From NCBI RefSeq assembly GCF_013369385.1, contig NZ_SZTO01000007.1:1-64000 (forward strand): a DNA stretch of 64,000 nucleotides. Reading direction: 5' to 3'. The first letter of the stretch is position 1. Each line of letters begins with the position of its first letter. This stretch comes from Vibrio sp. 05-20-BW147. GTDB lineage: Bacteria; Pseudomonadota; Gammaproteobacteria; Enterobacterales; Vibrionaceae. Of the stretch, positions 47,839-55,235 are shown in pieces. The notes below the pieces were generated by a model. The model was not told the origin of the DNA. It saw only the letters and a list, made by a program, of their open reading frames with translations, and made no database searches. The position numbers and the translations under genes were made by a program.

Positions 47839-47877
47839 CACGGCGTACACGCTAAAGTCTGCTGACCCTATGAATCT

Positions 47878-47896
47878 GCGGCGATCGTATCGCCGC
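47878..47896. terminator. Hairpin between convergent oxidoreductase and TetR genes
   Basis: GCGGCGAT / ATCGCCGC, 8 perfect GC-rich pairs with a CGT loop. No T-run on either side, so terminator function is inferred from position. Confidence 0.45.
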
Positions 47897-47919
47897 CTTA
47901 ACTTGCGGAAATCTCGCCT

Positions 47920-48549
47920 TTACTTACCGTGCTCTTCACTCACCGCATAATGACTTAAAAACAGTGCTGCGGTGTTTTTTGCCAGCGCTTCTCCTTGCTC
48001 AGCCGTGAGCGGTTCGGCGCTGCCAATAAGCTGCGGCCAAAAGGCGCTGCCTTTGATCAAACTGTGAAGCTGGGTGCGAGCAAGTTCCACGCTCTCTAGC
48101 TTCAAACGTCCTTTTTTATCTTGCTCTGCTAGCCACGTGTAGAGTGCGGTGTCTTGTTTCGACATGCTGCTGGTTTGCGCTTTCAGCTCTTCTGGCTTAA
48201 ACAAGAAATGGCCTAATGCCACCTTCGCCATATCTAAATAACTGGGCTGAGCAATCACATTGATTTCTTGGCACAGCAAACTCACCAGTTGTTCCTGCAA
48301 AGGTCGTTTACTGAGTGCAACCAACTCATCCTCAGTGATCGTGCTCTTCCATAAAACGGATAGCAGCTCCATCACCAAGGCTTCTTTTGAGGAAAAATGG
48401 TTATAAACGGTTCGTTTCGACACCCCTGCTAACGCAGCCAGTTTATCCATACTGGTGTTTTGTACACCAAATTCCAAAAACGCTTGTTTCGCTGCCGTGA
48501 GTATCGCCTCTCGCTTTTCTTTACTTCGCGTCTTTTTCTTTTCAATCAT
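47920..48549 (-). CDS. TetR/AcrR-family regulator
   Basis: A 209-residue TetR protein with HTH region AAKQAFLEFGVQNTSMDKLA then GVSKRTVYNHFSSKEAL, and an AefR-like C-terminal domain. Divergent from an MBL-fold hydrolase gene across a gap with a perfect palindrome, so it very likely represses that gene and itself. Confidence 0.93.
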   Translation of the reverse strand: MIEKKKTRSKEKREAILTAAKQAFLEFGVQNTSMDKLAALAGVSKRTVYNHFSSKEALVMELLSVLWKSTITEDELVALSKRPLQEQLVSLLCQEINVIAQPSYLDMAKVALGHFLFKPEELKAQTSSMSKQDTALYTWLAEQDKKGRLKLESVELARTQLHSLIKGSAFWPQLIGSAEPLTAEQGEALAKNTAALFLSHYAVSEEHGK

Positions 48550-48588
48550 GGTGTTACTGCTCAGGTTGTCGAAAGATGTGATTATTTT

Positions 48589-48644
48589 ACACCAAGTAGT
48601 TTACTTTTCACGCCCAAAATGTAAACTACACCGAGTAGTTTACA
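48589..48644. promoter_or_regulatory. TetR operator (palindrome plus a second half-repeat)
   Basis: TGTAAACTAC-ACCGA-GTAGTTTACA (48620-48644) is a perfect 10-bp inverted repeat. A direct copy of the element ACACCAAGTAGTTTAC starts at 48589, 39 bases before the matching ACACCGAGTAGTTTAC, giving about one and a half operators in the divergent gap. Confidence 0.75.
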
Positions 48645-48687
48645 TTAAACCACTCTCTTTTGTGGTGAGAAGGACGATGAAAACACA

Positions 48688-49761
48688 ATGAACAAACGAC
48701 TTATCAAAATCACTTTTTTGACTGTGTTAGGAGCTATTGCCATGAGTTCGATCTTCACCGCCAGCTCGACTGCTGAAGCAGAGAAATCCCCTTATCCAAA
48801 GACATTTCGTAATAGTGACCCCAATTTCAATGGCGGTTCTGACCTCTTTGAAATCGTCAAAGCGTACTTCACGACGAAACGCGCTGCACCGAAACCCACA
48901 TTTGCACTGCCAGTGCATAGCATCACGACAGAACAGTTGCTTGAGGAGCAGCAAGATGTGCTCTATCGTCTTGGTCACTCAAGTGTGCTGATGAAGTTGG
49001 ACGGTCAATTGGTAATGACGGATCCGGTATTCAGTAAACGCGCCTCACCTGTACAGTTTTTTGGCCCTGCCCGCTTTCACCCAACTCCAATTGAGCTTGA
49101 TGGGCTGCCAAGCATCGATGTGGTTCTCATTAGTCATGACCACTATGACCATCTCGACAAAAACACGGTCAAAACCCTGGCGAGCAAAGTGGGCGTTTTT
49201 CTTGTGCCATTGAAAGTGGGCGTGATCTTGCAAGAATGGGGCGTGGACAAGCACAAAATCGTTGAGTTTAATTGGTGGGAAAGCCACGTAGTCAACGGAA
49301 TTGAGTACGTGTTCACGCCTACCCAGCACTTTTCAGGCCGAGGATTAACCGACAGTAACAGCACCTTGTGGGGAAGTTGGGTCATTCGTGGCCGTGAGAA
49401 AAACCTCTTCTTCAGTGGTGACTCTGGCTACTTTGATGGGTTCAAAACCATTGGGGAAAAATACGGCCCGTTCGACCTCACCATGATCGAAACTGGCGCG
49501 TACAACAGTTTGTGGTCGAACATTCACATGTTCCCTGAAGAGAGCGTTCAAGCGCATCTTGATTTGCAAGGCCAGAAAATGATGCCGATTCACAACAGTA
49601 CCTTTGATTTAGCAATGCACGATTGGCATGAACCGATGGAAAAAGCGCGACAAATCAGCGAAGAAAAAGGAGTGAAGATGATCAGCCCAGAGATTGGTCA
49701 GCGCCTTGTGCTTAATGAAGAATCACCACTCAAACCCTGGTGGTTAGAAGATAACGGCTAA
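48688..49761 (+). CDS. Exported MBL-fold metallohydrolase (NAPE-PLD/UlaG-like)
   Basis: The 357-residue protein has a signal peptide (about 1-30, ending TASSTAEA), the N-terminal LGHSSVLMKLDGQLVMTDPV, and the metal-binding HxHxDH in ISHDHYDHLDK near residue 150. FSGDSGYFDGF and MPIHNSTFDLAMHDW complete the metal site. This branch includes lipid- and lactone-hydrolysing enzymes; substrate unknown. It begins in the ATGA overlap of a four-codon ORF, ATG AAA ACA CAA TGA (48677-48691), which itself has AAGGA upstream. Confidence 0.9.
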   Translation: MNKRLIKITFLTVLGAIAMSSIFTASSTAEAEKSPYPKTFRNSDPNFNGGSDLFEIVKAYFTTKRAAPKPTFALPVHSITTEQLLEEQQDVLYRLGHSSVLMKLDGQLVMTDPVFSKRASPVQFFGPARFHPTPIELDGLPSIDVVLISHDHYDHLDKNTVKTLASKVGVFLVPLKVGVILQEWGVDKHKIVEFNWWESHVVNGIEYVFTPTQHFSGRGLTDSNSTLWGSWVIRGREKNLFFSGDSGYFDGFKTIGEKYGPFDLTMIETGAYNSLWSNIHMFPEESVQAHLDLQGQKMMPIHNSTFDLAMHDWHEPMEKARQISEEKGVKMISPEIGQRLVLNEESPLKPWWLEDNG

Positions 49762-49876
49762 AGCCACACATGGAGGATGCAGGCACACGCGACCAAAGTG
49801 ACTGCATCGCACCTTAGCCAGCAAGCCAAGCGTAAGCTGGGAGTGCTAGGCGACATTACACCCTCTTGAATGCATT

Positions 49877-49904
49877 TTATTCACTATTAACTCCTTCTTT
49901 ATAA
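49877..49904 (-). pseudogene. Detached 3' end of the small secreted-protein gene split by the IS
   Basis: On the minus strand, joining the two sides of the IS over one copy of the 9-bp duplication restores a frame reading ...IYKEGVNSE then TAA (49879-49877). These last codons are now cut off from their gene. Confidence 0.7.
49896..49904. repeat. 9-bp target-site duplication, left copy
   Basis: TCTTTATAA immediately outside the left inverted repeat; identical to the copy at the right side. Confidence 0.9.
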
Positions 49905-50958
49905 GGCTTTGTTGCGTAATTCGAGGGAACTAAATCAGAAGGTTACGATCTGATCGGTTAAGTAAGTTCATTCCCCTAGTCTCATGCCGAAACCTCGCTA
50001 CAAAACAACGAACTGGAATCAGTACAACAAAGCCTTAATCAACCGTGGTTCACTCACTTTCTGGATTGATGAAGAAGCGATAAGAGAGTGGAAACAAAGC
50101 AAACAAAAAAAGCGTGGAAGACCTCGTTTCTTTAGCGACCTGGCGATCACAACTGCGTTGATGATGAAGCGTATCTTTTCAATGCCGTTACGAACTCTGC
50201 AAGGATTCATTGACTCCGTATTTCTGCTTGCTCGTGTTCCATTGCAGTGTCCACATTACACCTGTATCAGTCGCCGAGCTAAACAGGTTGAAGTGTCATT
50301 CAAACCTCAAACGTCTGGTGTGATAAGGCATTTAGCCATCGATGCTACTGGTCTCAAGGTTTACGGCGAAGGGGAATGGAAAGTCAAAAAGCATGGCACA
50401 GACGGTAAGCGTAGAGTTTGGCGAAAGCTCCATCTTGCCGTTGATACGAATACCCACGAAATTATCGCTGCGGAATTGAGTTTATCGAACGTGACTGATG
50501 CTGAAGTGCTGCCAAATCTACTTAAGCAAACACGCAGAAAGATCGTTGAAATATCAGGTGACGGTGCTTATGACACTAAGGCCTGTTACGAAGCTATCCG
50601 TATAAAGCGAGCAGTCGCACTCATTCCTCCACGAGACGGAGCCGCATTCTGGGAGCGAGGTCACCCCCGAAATCTTGGTGTGGCCTGCCAGAAATTGTAT
50701 GGTTCAAATAAACACTGGAAACAGAAGTATGGTTACCACAAGCGTTCTCTCTCAGAAACAGCGATGTATAGGGTGAAGCAGTTGCTAGGTGGAAAATTAA
50801 GTATGAGAGACTACAACGCTCAGGTTGGTGAGACTTATGCCATGATAAAAGCGTTAAACAAGCTTACAGGGTTAGGTATGCCTAAAACTTGTCGTATTGG
50901 CTAAAAAAAGCGCAAAATGAAGTCGCTTTACTTTTGTGCTGAATTACGCAACAAAGCC
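49905..50958 (+). mobile_element. Complete IS5-family insertion sequence (1054 bp)
   Basis: Perfect 18-bp terminal inverted repeats: GGCTTTGTTGCGTAATTC at the left and its complement GAATTACGCAACAAAGCC at the right. A 9-bp target duplication flanks it, and one intact transposase gene fills it. Length, GGC ends and 9-bp duplications fit the IS903 group of IS5. Perfect repeats and duplication suggest a recent insertion. Confidence 0.95.
49984..50904 (+). CDS. IS5-family (IS903-like) DDE transposase, intact
   Basis: The 306-residue protein carries the DDE triad: first Asp in HLAIDATGLKVYG, second in SGDGAYDTKACYEA, and Glu in RSLSETAMYRVKQLLGGKL (the Y-(2)-R-(3)-E-(6)-K signature of the family). 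No frameshift is needed. Full length for the group. Confidence 0.95.
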   Translation: MPKPRYKTTNWNQYNKALINRGSLTFWIDEEAIREWKQSKQKKRGRPRFFSDLAITTALMMKRIFSMPLRTLQGFIDSVFLLARVPLQCPHYTCISRRAKQVEVSFKPQTSGVIRHLAIDATGLKVYGEGEWKVKKHGTDGKRRVWRKLHLAVDTNTHEIIAAELSLSNVTDAEVLPNLLKQTRRKIVEISGDGAYDTKACYEAIRIKRAVALIPPRDGAAFWERGHPRNLGVACQKLYGSNKHWKQKYGYHKRSLSETAMYRVKQLLGGKLSMRDYNAQVGETYAMIKALNKLTGLGMPKTCRIG

Positions 50959-51368
50959 TCTTTATAAATACATGTCGGAGTGGACATAGAGCTTGTATTA
51001 ATAGAAATAGTACAATCTATATAGTCGCTCCCCCCATCTAGATAAAAATACTCTAAAGAAAACAATAATTCACTATTCCTTGATGAAATTGATTCAATAA
51101 AAACTCCAGATGAAGAATTGAATTTCAACTCTTTATTTTCGATAAATACAGATCTTATTTCTATACTATCAATAACTCTAAATTCAGGCGTGCTTATTTT
51201 ATCAATTTCTAATAATGGTTCGACTTCCATATTATGCTTTACTACTCGAATAAGAAATTCGTTAATTCTATATGTTTCAACTCTATCTATCGATACTGGT
51301 AATGTCGTAGCATGTGTATGAACAGAATAAATTAATATAATGCTTGCTATAACTATTAAATTTCTCAT
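50928..51368 (-). CDS. Small secreted protein, 3' end altered by the IS; candidate immunity protein
   Basis: A 146-residue product with a signal peptide (NLIVIASIILIYSVHTHATT) and a beta-rich, Ser- and Glu-rich mature part; no family recognised. Its original end, GVNSE, is replaced by ALLRNSAQK encoded by the IS. It starts 23 bases after the muramidase gene on the same strand. The order (wall-degrading toxin, then a small periplasmic protein) is the usual layout of toxin and immunity genes, so I propose it protects against the muramidase. AT-rich like its partner. Confidence 0.65.
   Translation of the reverse strand: MRNLIVIASIILIYSVHTHATTLPVSIDRVETYRINEFLIRVVKHNMEVEPLLEIDKISTPEFRVIDSIEIRSVFIENKELKFNSSSGVFIESISSRNSELLFSLEYFYLDGGSDYIDCTISINTSSMSTPTCIYKEALLRNSAQK
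50959..50967. repeat. 9-bp target-site duplication, right copy
   Basis: TCTTTATAA next to the right inverted repeat, matching the left copy. Confidence 0.9.
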
Positions 51369-51390
51369 ATTTAAACTTGAGAATAAAAAT

Positions 51391-52203
51391 TTACATAACA
51401 TACTTAACTCGCTTATCAAATCTATCCGCTGGAACTCTTGCCCATAGAGATTTATTAGTAATGATTTTTTTAAAACTTCCAAGATCATTATTAGCAATAC
51501 TTTCTTGTAGATACTCTCTAGCTGTTGATGTGTAATCTCCTCGAAACTTCAGGTCTACTGTAACTTCTTTAATCTTTTCATTTAAGTTAGCCCAGTCTGT
51601 AGCACCATATTTCTTAACTACATCCGCTTTATTGCAAATCCTTTTCACTTCTGAAGATTCAAAAGCATAACTAATATTAAATAATTTTAGTTGGGCATCT
51701 ACAGATATTTGGTAGTCAATCAAATCACTATCAATGATAAATTGTTTCGCTTGCTTACCTTGTAGTCCTATTGCACCCACCAATTTAGATATGACATCTG
51801 GTCTGATGCCAGCAGAAGCAAGATCTTTACGAGCGAGAGCAAGTTTTTTCATCCTCAAGTCATACCCACGTCCCACAGTAACACCTGAACTATCACTTGG
51901 AACATGTAGCTTTCTACTATGATATGCTCCTCCTTCATTCCCTTCAGCACTCCACGTAAGTACACCTTGGAGGGGAGGATTAATAGACAAAGGTTTAAAA
52001 ACAGAGCGAACTAAGTCATTAAGCGACTTTATTATTTTTCCATTTGGCTCTACGTAATATGTTGGCATAGCGCTATTAAGATGTTTATTTTGATATTCGA
52101 CCAGTTTAGAAATTAGTTCATCATCACATTTTCCTGTAATGTCCAATACTTTTCTTGCATTTTTCCGAGCGTAGACATTCAACAGTGCTTGTATAACTTT
52201 CAC
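51391..52203 (-). CDS. Pesticin/T4-lysozyme-like muramidase with peptidoglycan-binding N-terminus; probably damaged at its start
   Basis: The C-terminal domain has the muramidase layout: catalytic-type Glu in LTWSAEGNEGGAY (residue 87, counted from the GTG), then SGVTVGRGYDL (106-116) with the Thr/Asp positions of pesticin-like enzymes. The N-terminal part (VIQALLN...CDDELISKLVEYQNKHL...EPNGKI) resembles a peptidoglycan-binding repeat. The GTG is the first usual start in the open frame, but coding similarity continues upstream (GIVGTNKKNNVYD) to a TAA at 52257-52255, right after a TTG (52260-52258) with GGAGGG 4 bases before it. That suggests a nonsense change in codon 2. No signal peptide, so export would need a secretion system. 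Confidence 0.7.
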   Translation of the reverse strand: MKVIQALLNVYARKNARKVLDITGKCDDELISKLVEYQNKHLNSAMPTYYVEPNGKIIKSLNDLVRSVFKPLSINPPLQGVLTWSAEGNEGGAYHSRKLHVPSDSSGVTVGRGYDLRMKKLALARKDLASAGIRPDVISKLVGAIGLQGKQAKQFIIDSDLIDYQISVDAQLKLFNISYAFESSEVKRICNKADVVKKYGATDWANLNEKIKEVTVDLKFRGDYTSTAREYLQESIANNDLGSFKKIITNKSLWARVPADRFDKRVKYVM

Positions 52204-52254
52204 ATCATAAACATTATTTTTCTTATTTGTTCCAACAATACCTAAAATTTCAAA

Positions 52255-52270
52255 TTACAAAATACCCTCC
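52255..52270 (-). promoter_or_regulatory. Shine-Dalgarno and TTG of the muramidase gene, followed by an in-frame stop
   Basis: Minus strand: GGAGGG, TATT, TTG, TAA, then the open frame. The strong ribosome site is followed at once by a stop, so the original start seems disabled or read through. Confidence 0.45.
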
Positions 52271-52446
52271 AAAGGATTCGCTAATCTGTGATATTTGTCA
52301 GCATAAACAAATCACATTTAGCAATAAATTCAAAGTCATCAGATTTTTTAAATTTTGGAGATAACACGCAGCTATATGAAAATAATAAAGTCATCACTAT
52401 TGCAATTTCGAGCAAATAACACCCTATCTACCACCGATAACCTAAC

Positions 52447-52473
52447 CAACAAGCCACACTGTGTGGCTTGTTG
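52447..52473 (+). terminator. Strong hairpin upstream of the CDF gene, with a competing downstream partner
   Basis: CAACAAGCCACA / TGTGGCTTGTTG, 12 perfect pairs with a CTG loop, followed by CGTTTTCT. Its right arm (TTGTTGCG) can instead pair with CGCAACAA at 52485-52492, 8 bp. It ends no plus-strand gene I can see, so it may be an attenuator or may end an unseen transcript. The rest of 52271-52446 is AT-rich with no ORF I support. Confidence 0.45.
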
Positions 52474-52505
52474 CGTTTTCTGCACGCAACAAATCGTTGA
52501 CTTAC

Positions 52506-52552
52506 TTTGACAATCAAACTAAATTTACTTTCAAATATTTTGACTATCAAAC
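52506..52552 (+). promoter_or_regulatory. Promoter and three-palindrome operator of the CDF-MarR operon
   Basis: A TTGACA (-35, 52507-52512) and TCAAAT (-10, 52531-52536) spaced 18 lie within three short palindromes: TTTGA-CAA-TCAAA, TCAAA-TAT-TTTGA and TTTGA-CTA-TCAAA. The outer two are 33 bases apart (three helical turns) and the middle one covers the -10. This is a classic repressor layout; the co-transcribed MarR protein is the likely ligand. Confidence 0.55.
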
Positions 52553-52568
52553 AAATGGATTTTCTTTT

Positions 52569-53498
52569 ATGTCTGCTTGCTCTCAAAGCCACCGATTTAC
52601 CACACACAATCAACAGGGTGAAAAACGCACTTTTTACGTTCTTTTACTCACCCTTTTTACTATGGTGGCGGAAATTGTTGCGGGCACCCTTTACGGCTCC
52701 ATGGCGCTACTGGCTGACGGTTGGCACATGGGGACGCACGCAGCTGCCTTTTGCATCACCCTCTTTGCGTATCGCTATGCGAAAAAGCACGCGCACAGTG
52801 CTCGTTTCTCTTTTGGCACGGGGAAAGTCAGCGTGCTTGGTGGTTTTACCAGCGCGATTGCTTTAGGAATCGTCGCCTTGCTGATGGTGGTGGAATCGGT
52901 TCATCGCCTATTTAATCCTGAAAGTATTCAATTTAATGAAGCGATCTTGGTGGCGGTGGTTGGATTATCCGTCAATGTCGCCAGTATGTTCTTGCTGCAT
53001 GATCACCATCATCACGATCACGGTGATCATCATCATGAACATCACCACGAACATGATCATGAACATGCGCATGAGCACCATCACGACCACAATCTGCGCG
53101 CCGCTTATCTTCATGTTTTGGCGGATGCCCTCACTTCAATCTTGGCCATTGCGGCGCTCATCATTGGTAAATTCTACGGCTGGATTTGGCTCGATGCATT
53201 GATGGGCATCGTGGGTGCACTGGTGATTGGTAAATGGACCTTCGGACTGGTGAAACAAACGGCGCCCATTTTGCTTGATGAAAGCATTGAATCGAATTAC
53301 ATCGAGCAGCTTAACCAAACGTTAAGCCCTTATGCCACCGTGACCGACTTACATGTGTGGCGGATCAGCGGCCACCATTACGGCGCGATCATCAGCTTGG
53401 TGGATCACAGCAAAACCCCGTATGAGGAATATAAACACATGCTGGAAAAATTTGATAAGATTCACCACCTCACGTTGGAACTGCAACCGGCCAAGTAA
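52569..53498 (+). CDS. CDF-family metal efflux protein (DmeF-like)
   Basis: A 309-residue cation diffusion facilitator: six membrane segments, metal sites HxxxD in ALLADGWHMGTHAAAF and HVLADALTSILAI, and a long His/Asp/Glu loop between segments IV and V (about 140-177) for metal buffering. GHxxxxSxxxD-type features and the loop fit DmeF, which exports Co/Ni. No signal for Zn specificity can be read. Overlaps the MarR gene by one base; first gene of an operator-controlled operon. Confidence 0.92.
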   Translation: MSACSQSHRFTTHNQQGEKRTFYVLLLTLFTMVAEIVAGTLYGSMALLADGWHMGTHAAAFCITLFAYRYAKKHAHSARFSFGTGKVSVLGGFTSAIALGIVALLMVVESVHRLFNPESIQFNEAILVAVVGLSVNVASMFLLHDHHHHDHGDHHHEHHHEHDHEHAHEHHHDHNLRAAYLHVLADALTSILAIAALIIGKFYGWIWLDALMGIVGALVIGKWTFGLVKQTAPILLDESIESNYIEQLNQTLSPYATVTDLHVWRISGHHYGAIISLVDHSKTPYEEYKHMLEKFDKIHHLTLELQPAK

Positions 53499-53914
53499 TG
53501 CGAAATTTAGAAAAACTCAATCAAACTCTGACTGAATTCTACGACAAGATGTCTTCGTGGGAGCAATCGGTCGTGAAAGAAACCGGCTACTCATTGGCGC
53601 AAATTCACACCATTGAAGTGCTCGGCTGTCACGGCGCGTTGCGAATGAAAGAGCTGGCAGAAAAGCTTGGCATCACGACAGGCACACTGACGGTGCAGAT
53701 AGAAAAACTGGTCAAAGCGGAGTTGATTGAGCGCTGCGCACTCCCAGAAGATCGACGTGCCATCGTGGTCAAGCTAACAGAAACAGGACAAGTGATTCAT
53801 CGCCAGCACAATCAATTGCATCTTGATTTGGTTCGCGAGCTCACACGCCATATCGACGAAGAGCAGCAAGCACTGCTGCTCTCTTGTCTTGAGAAGATGA
53901 ATCAAGAGTTCTAA
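53498..53914 (+). CDS. MarR-family regulator
   Basis: A 138-residue winged-helix MarR protein: MKELAEKLGITTGTLTVQIEKLVKAELIER is the recognition helix region, followed by the wing PEDRRAIVVKLTETG. Translationally coupled to the CDF gene (TAATG), so it probably represses this operon in the absence of metal or another ligand. Confidence 0.92.
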   Translation: MRNLEKLNQTLTEFYDKMSSWEQSVVKETGYSLAQIHTIEVLGCHGALRMKELAEKLGITTGTLTVQIEKLVKAELIERCALPEDRRAIVVKLTETGQVIHRQHNQLHLDLVRELTRHIDEEQQALLLSCLEKMNQEF

Positions 53915-53996
53915 GACAACAGCATCAAGCAACAAAGCATTGCTAAGCGAGTGGCAAAGCGTAAAATCATGACAAACAGAGATTTGTGAGGTGAGT

Positions 53997-54383
53997 ATGA
54001 ACATCGGTGCGATTTCAACACTAACTGGGTTATCAACCAAATCCATTCGCATGTACGAAGAAAAAGGCATTATTTCGCCACCATTACGCAGTGATGCGGG
54101 CTATCGCGAATATGGGCAAAAACACATTGTTGAACTAAATCTGATCTCTCGGGCCAAAAATGCTGGTTTCTCGCTGCAAGAGTGTAAAGAGTTTGTCCAA
54201 CTGGCGCAAAATCCCAATCGGAAAAGCAGCGAAGTAAAAGAAAAGACCAAGGAGAAGTTGGCGGAGATCGAGCAAAAGCTCGCTCATCTCAACGAGATTA
54301 AGAAACAGCTGGAAAGCTGGGTATCTTCTTGCCCCGGCAACGCCGATAGCCACTGCCCGATTATCGATGAACTGACAAAATAA
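53997..54383 (+). CDS. cueR: Copper-responsive MerR-family regulator CueR-like
   Basis: The 128-residue protein has the MerR HTH (IGAISTLTGLSTKSIRMYEEKGIISPP) and the CueR-type metal loop CPGNADSHCPIIDEL, with two Cys spaced like CueR's C112/C120. CueR proteins activate Cu(I) exporters. No copA is visible here. ATG chosen by GAGGTGA before it; a GTG two codons upstream is possible. Confidence 0.88.
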   Translation: MNIGAISTLTGLSTKSIRMYEEKGIISPPLRSDAGYREYGQKHIVELNLISRAKNAGFSLQECKEFVQLAQNPNRKSSEVKEKTKEKLAEIEQKLAHLNEIKKQLESWVSSCPGNADSHCPIIDELTK

Positions 54384-54398
54384 ACGCGTCATATAAGC

Positions 54399-54434
54399 TT
54401 TTCCATCGCCAATTTGAGAATCGGCGATGGAAAA
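54399..54434. terminator. Bidirectional terminator between cueR and the siderophore ABC operon
   Basis: TTTTCCATCGCC / GGCGATGGAAAA, 12 perfect pairs with a 12-base loop, with A- and T-tracts as stem ends. Confidence 0.8.
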
Positions 54435-54472
54435 CCAAGCGTGCTGTAACGAAATACCTTAAACAGAGCGTC

Positions 54473-55228
54473 CTAAAAATAGGTACACATACGTTTGCCT
54501 TCTTGTTCTATCACTCTGAAAGGCGTTTCGTATATCTCTTCTAACGTCCGCTCTTCAATCACCTGTTCTACTCGACCACTGGCGACAATTTTGCCTTTTT
54601 TCAACGCAATAATGTGGTCAGAGTAGCAAGCTGCAAAGTTGATGTCGTGAATCACGACCACAACCGCTTTGTTCATTTCTCTCGCTAATCGGCAAACCGT
54701 CTGCATAATTTGTTTGGAGTGGCGAATGTCTAAGTTATTGAGCGGCTCATCTAGAAACACATAATCCGTGTCTTGTGCGATGACCATGGCGATAAAGGCG
54801 AGCTGTCTTTGCCCACCACTGAGTTCGTCGAGATACTTGTCTTGAATTTCTTGCAGATCGAGATAACGAATCGCTTTGTCAATTTCAGCATTATCTTGCT
54901 CAGTCAAGCGACCAGACGAGTGAGGAAAACGACCAAAAGCAACCATTTCTCGAATGGTAAAGCGCATGGTGATGCTATTGGCTTGACGCAATACCGCCAA
55001 TTTTTTTGCTAAGGTTTTATTATCCCAATCGTGAAGCTCTTTACTGTCAATAAGAACGGAGCCGCCGTCTCGCTGCGTTAAACGAGACGCCATTGAAAGC
55101 AACGTGCTCTTACCCGCACCATTCGGGCCGATAATGGATGTTACCTTGCCTTTCTCAAATTGGCCGCTCGCTGCTGACACAACCTCAAACTTACCAAAAC
55201 GCTTGGTTAAGCGGTCTAAAATGATCAT
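54473..55228 (-). CDS. Siderophore ABC importer ATPase (VctC/FepC-like)
   Basis: A 251-residue FepC-type ATPase powering Fe-siderophore uptake: Walker A GPNGAGKST, signature LSGGQRQLAFIA, Walker B YVFLDEPLNNLD, H-loop VVIHDINFA. Its closest look is to VctC/YclP/CeuD of catecholate importers. Last gene of the operon, 7 bases after the permease gene. Confidence 0.9.
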   Translation of the reverse strand: MIILDRLTKRFGKFEVVSAASGQFEKGKVTSIIGPNGAGKSTLLSMASRLTQRDGGSVLIDSKELHDWDNKTLAKKLAVLRQANSITMRFTIREMVAFGRFPHSSGRLTEQDNAEIDKAIRYLDLQEIQDKYLDELSGGQRQLAFIAMVIAQDTDYVFLDEPLNNLDIRHSKQIMQTVCRLAREMNKAVVVVIHDINFAACYSDHIIALKKGKIVASGRVEQVIEERTLEEIYETPFRVIEQEGKRMCTYF

Positions 55229-55235
55229 GATTTAC

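Noticed and set aside
49762..49876. Inverted repeat GATGCAG...CTGCATC after the MBL gene
   Set aside because: The loop of 19 bases and short stem make it a poor terminator or operator; it may be chance.
52204..52470. Integron attC site in the AT-rich island
   Set aside because: The hairpin before the CDF gene lacks the paired core sites (RYYYAAC/GTTRRRY) and the size of vibrio attC repeats.
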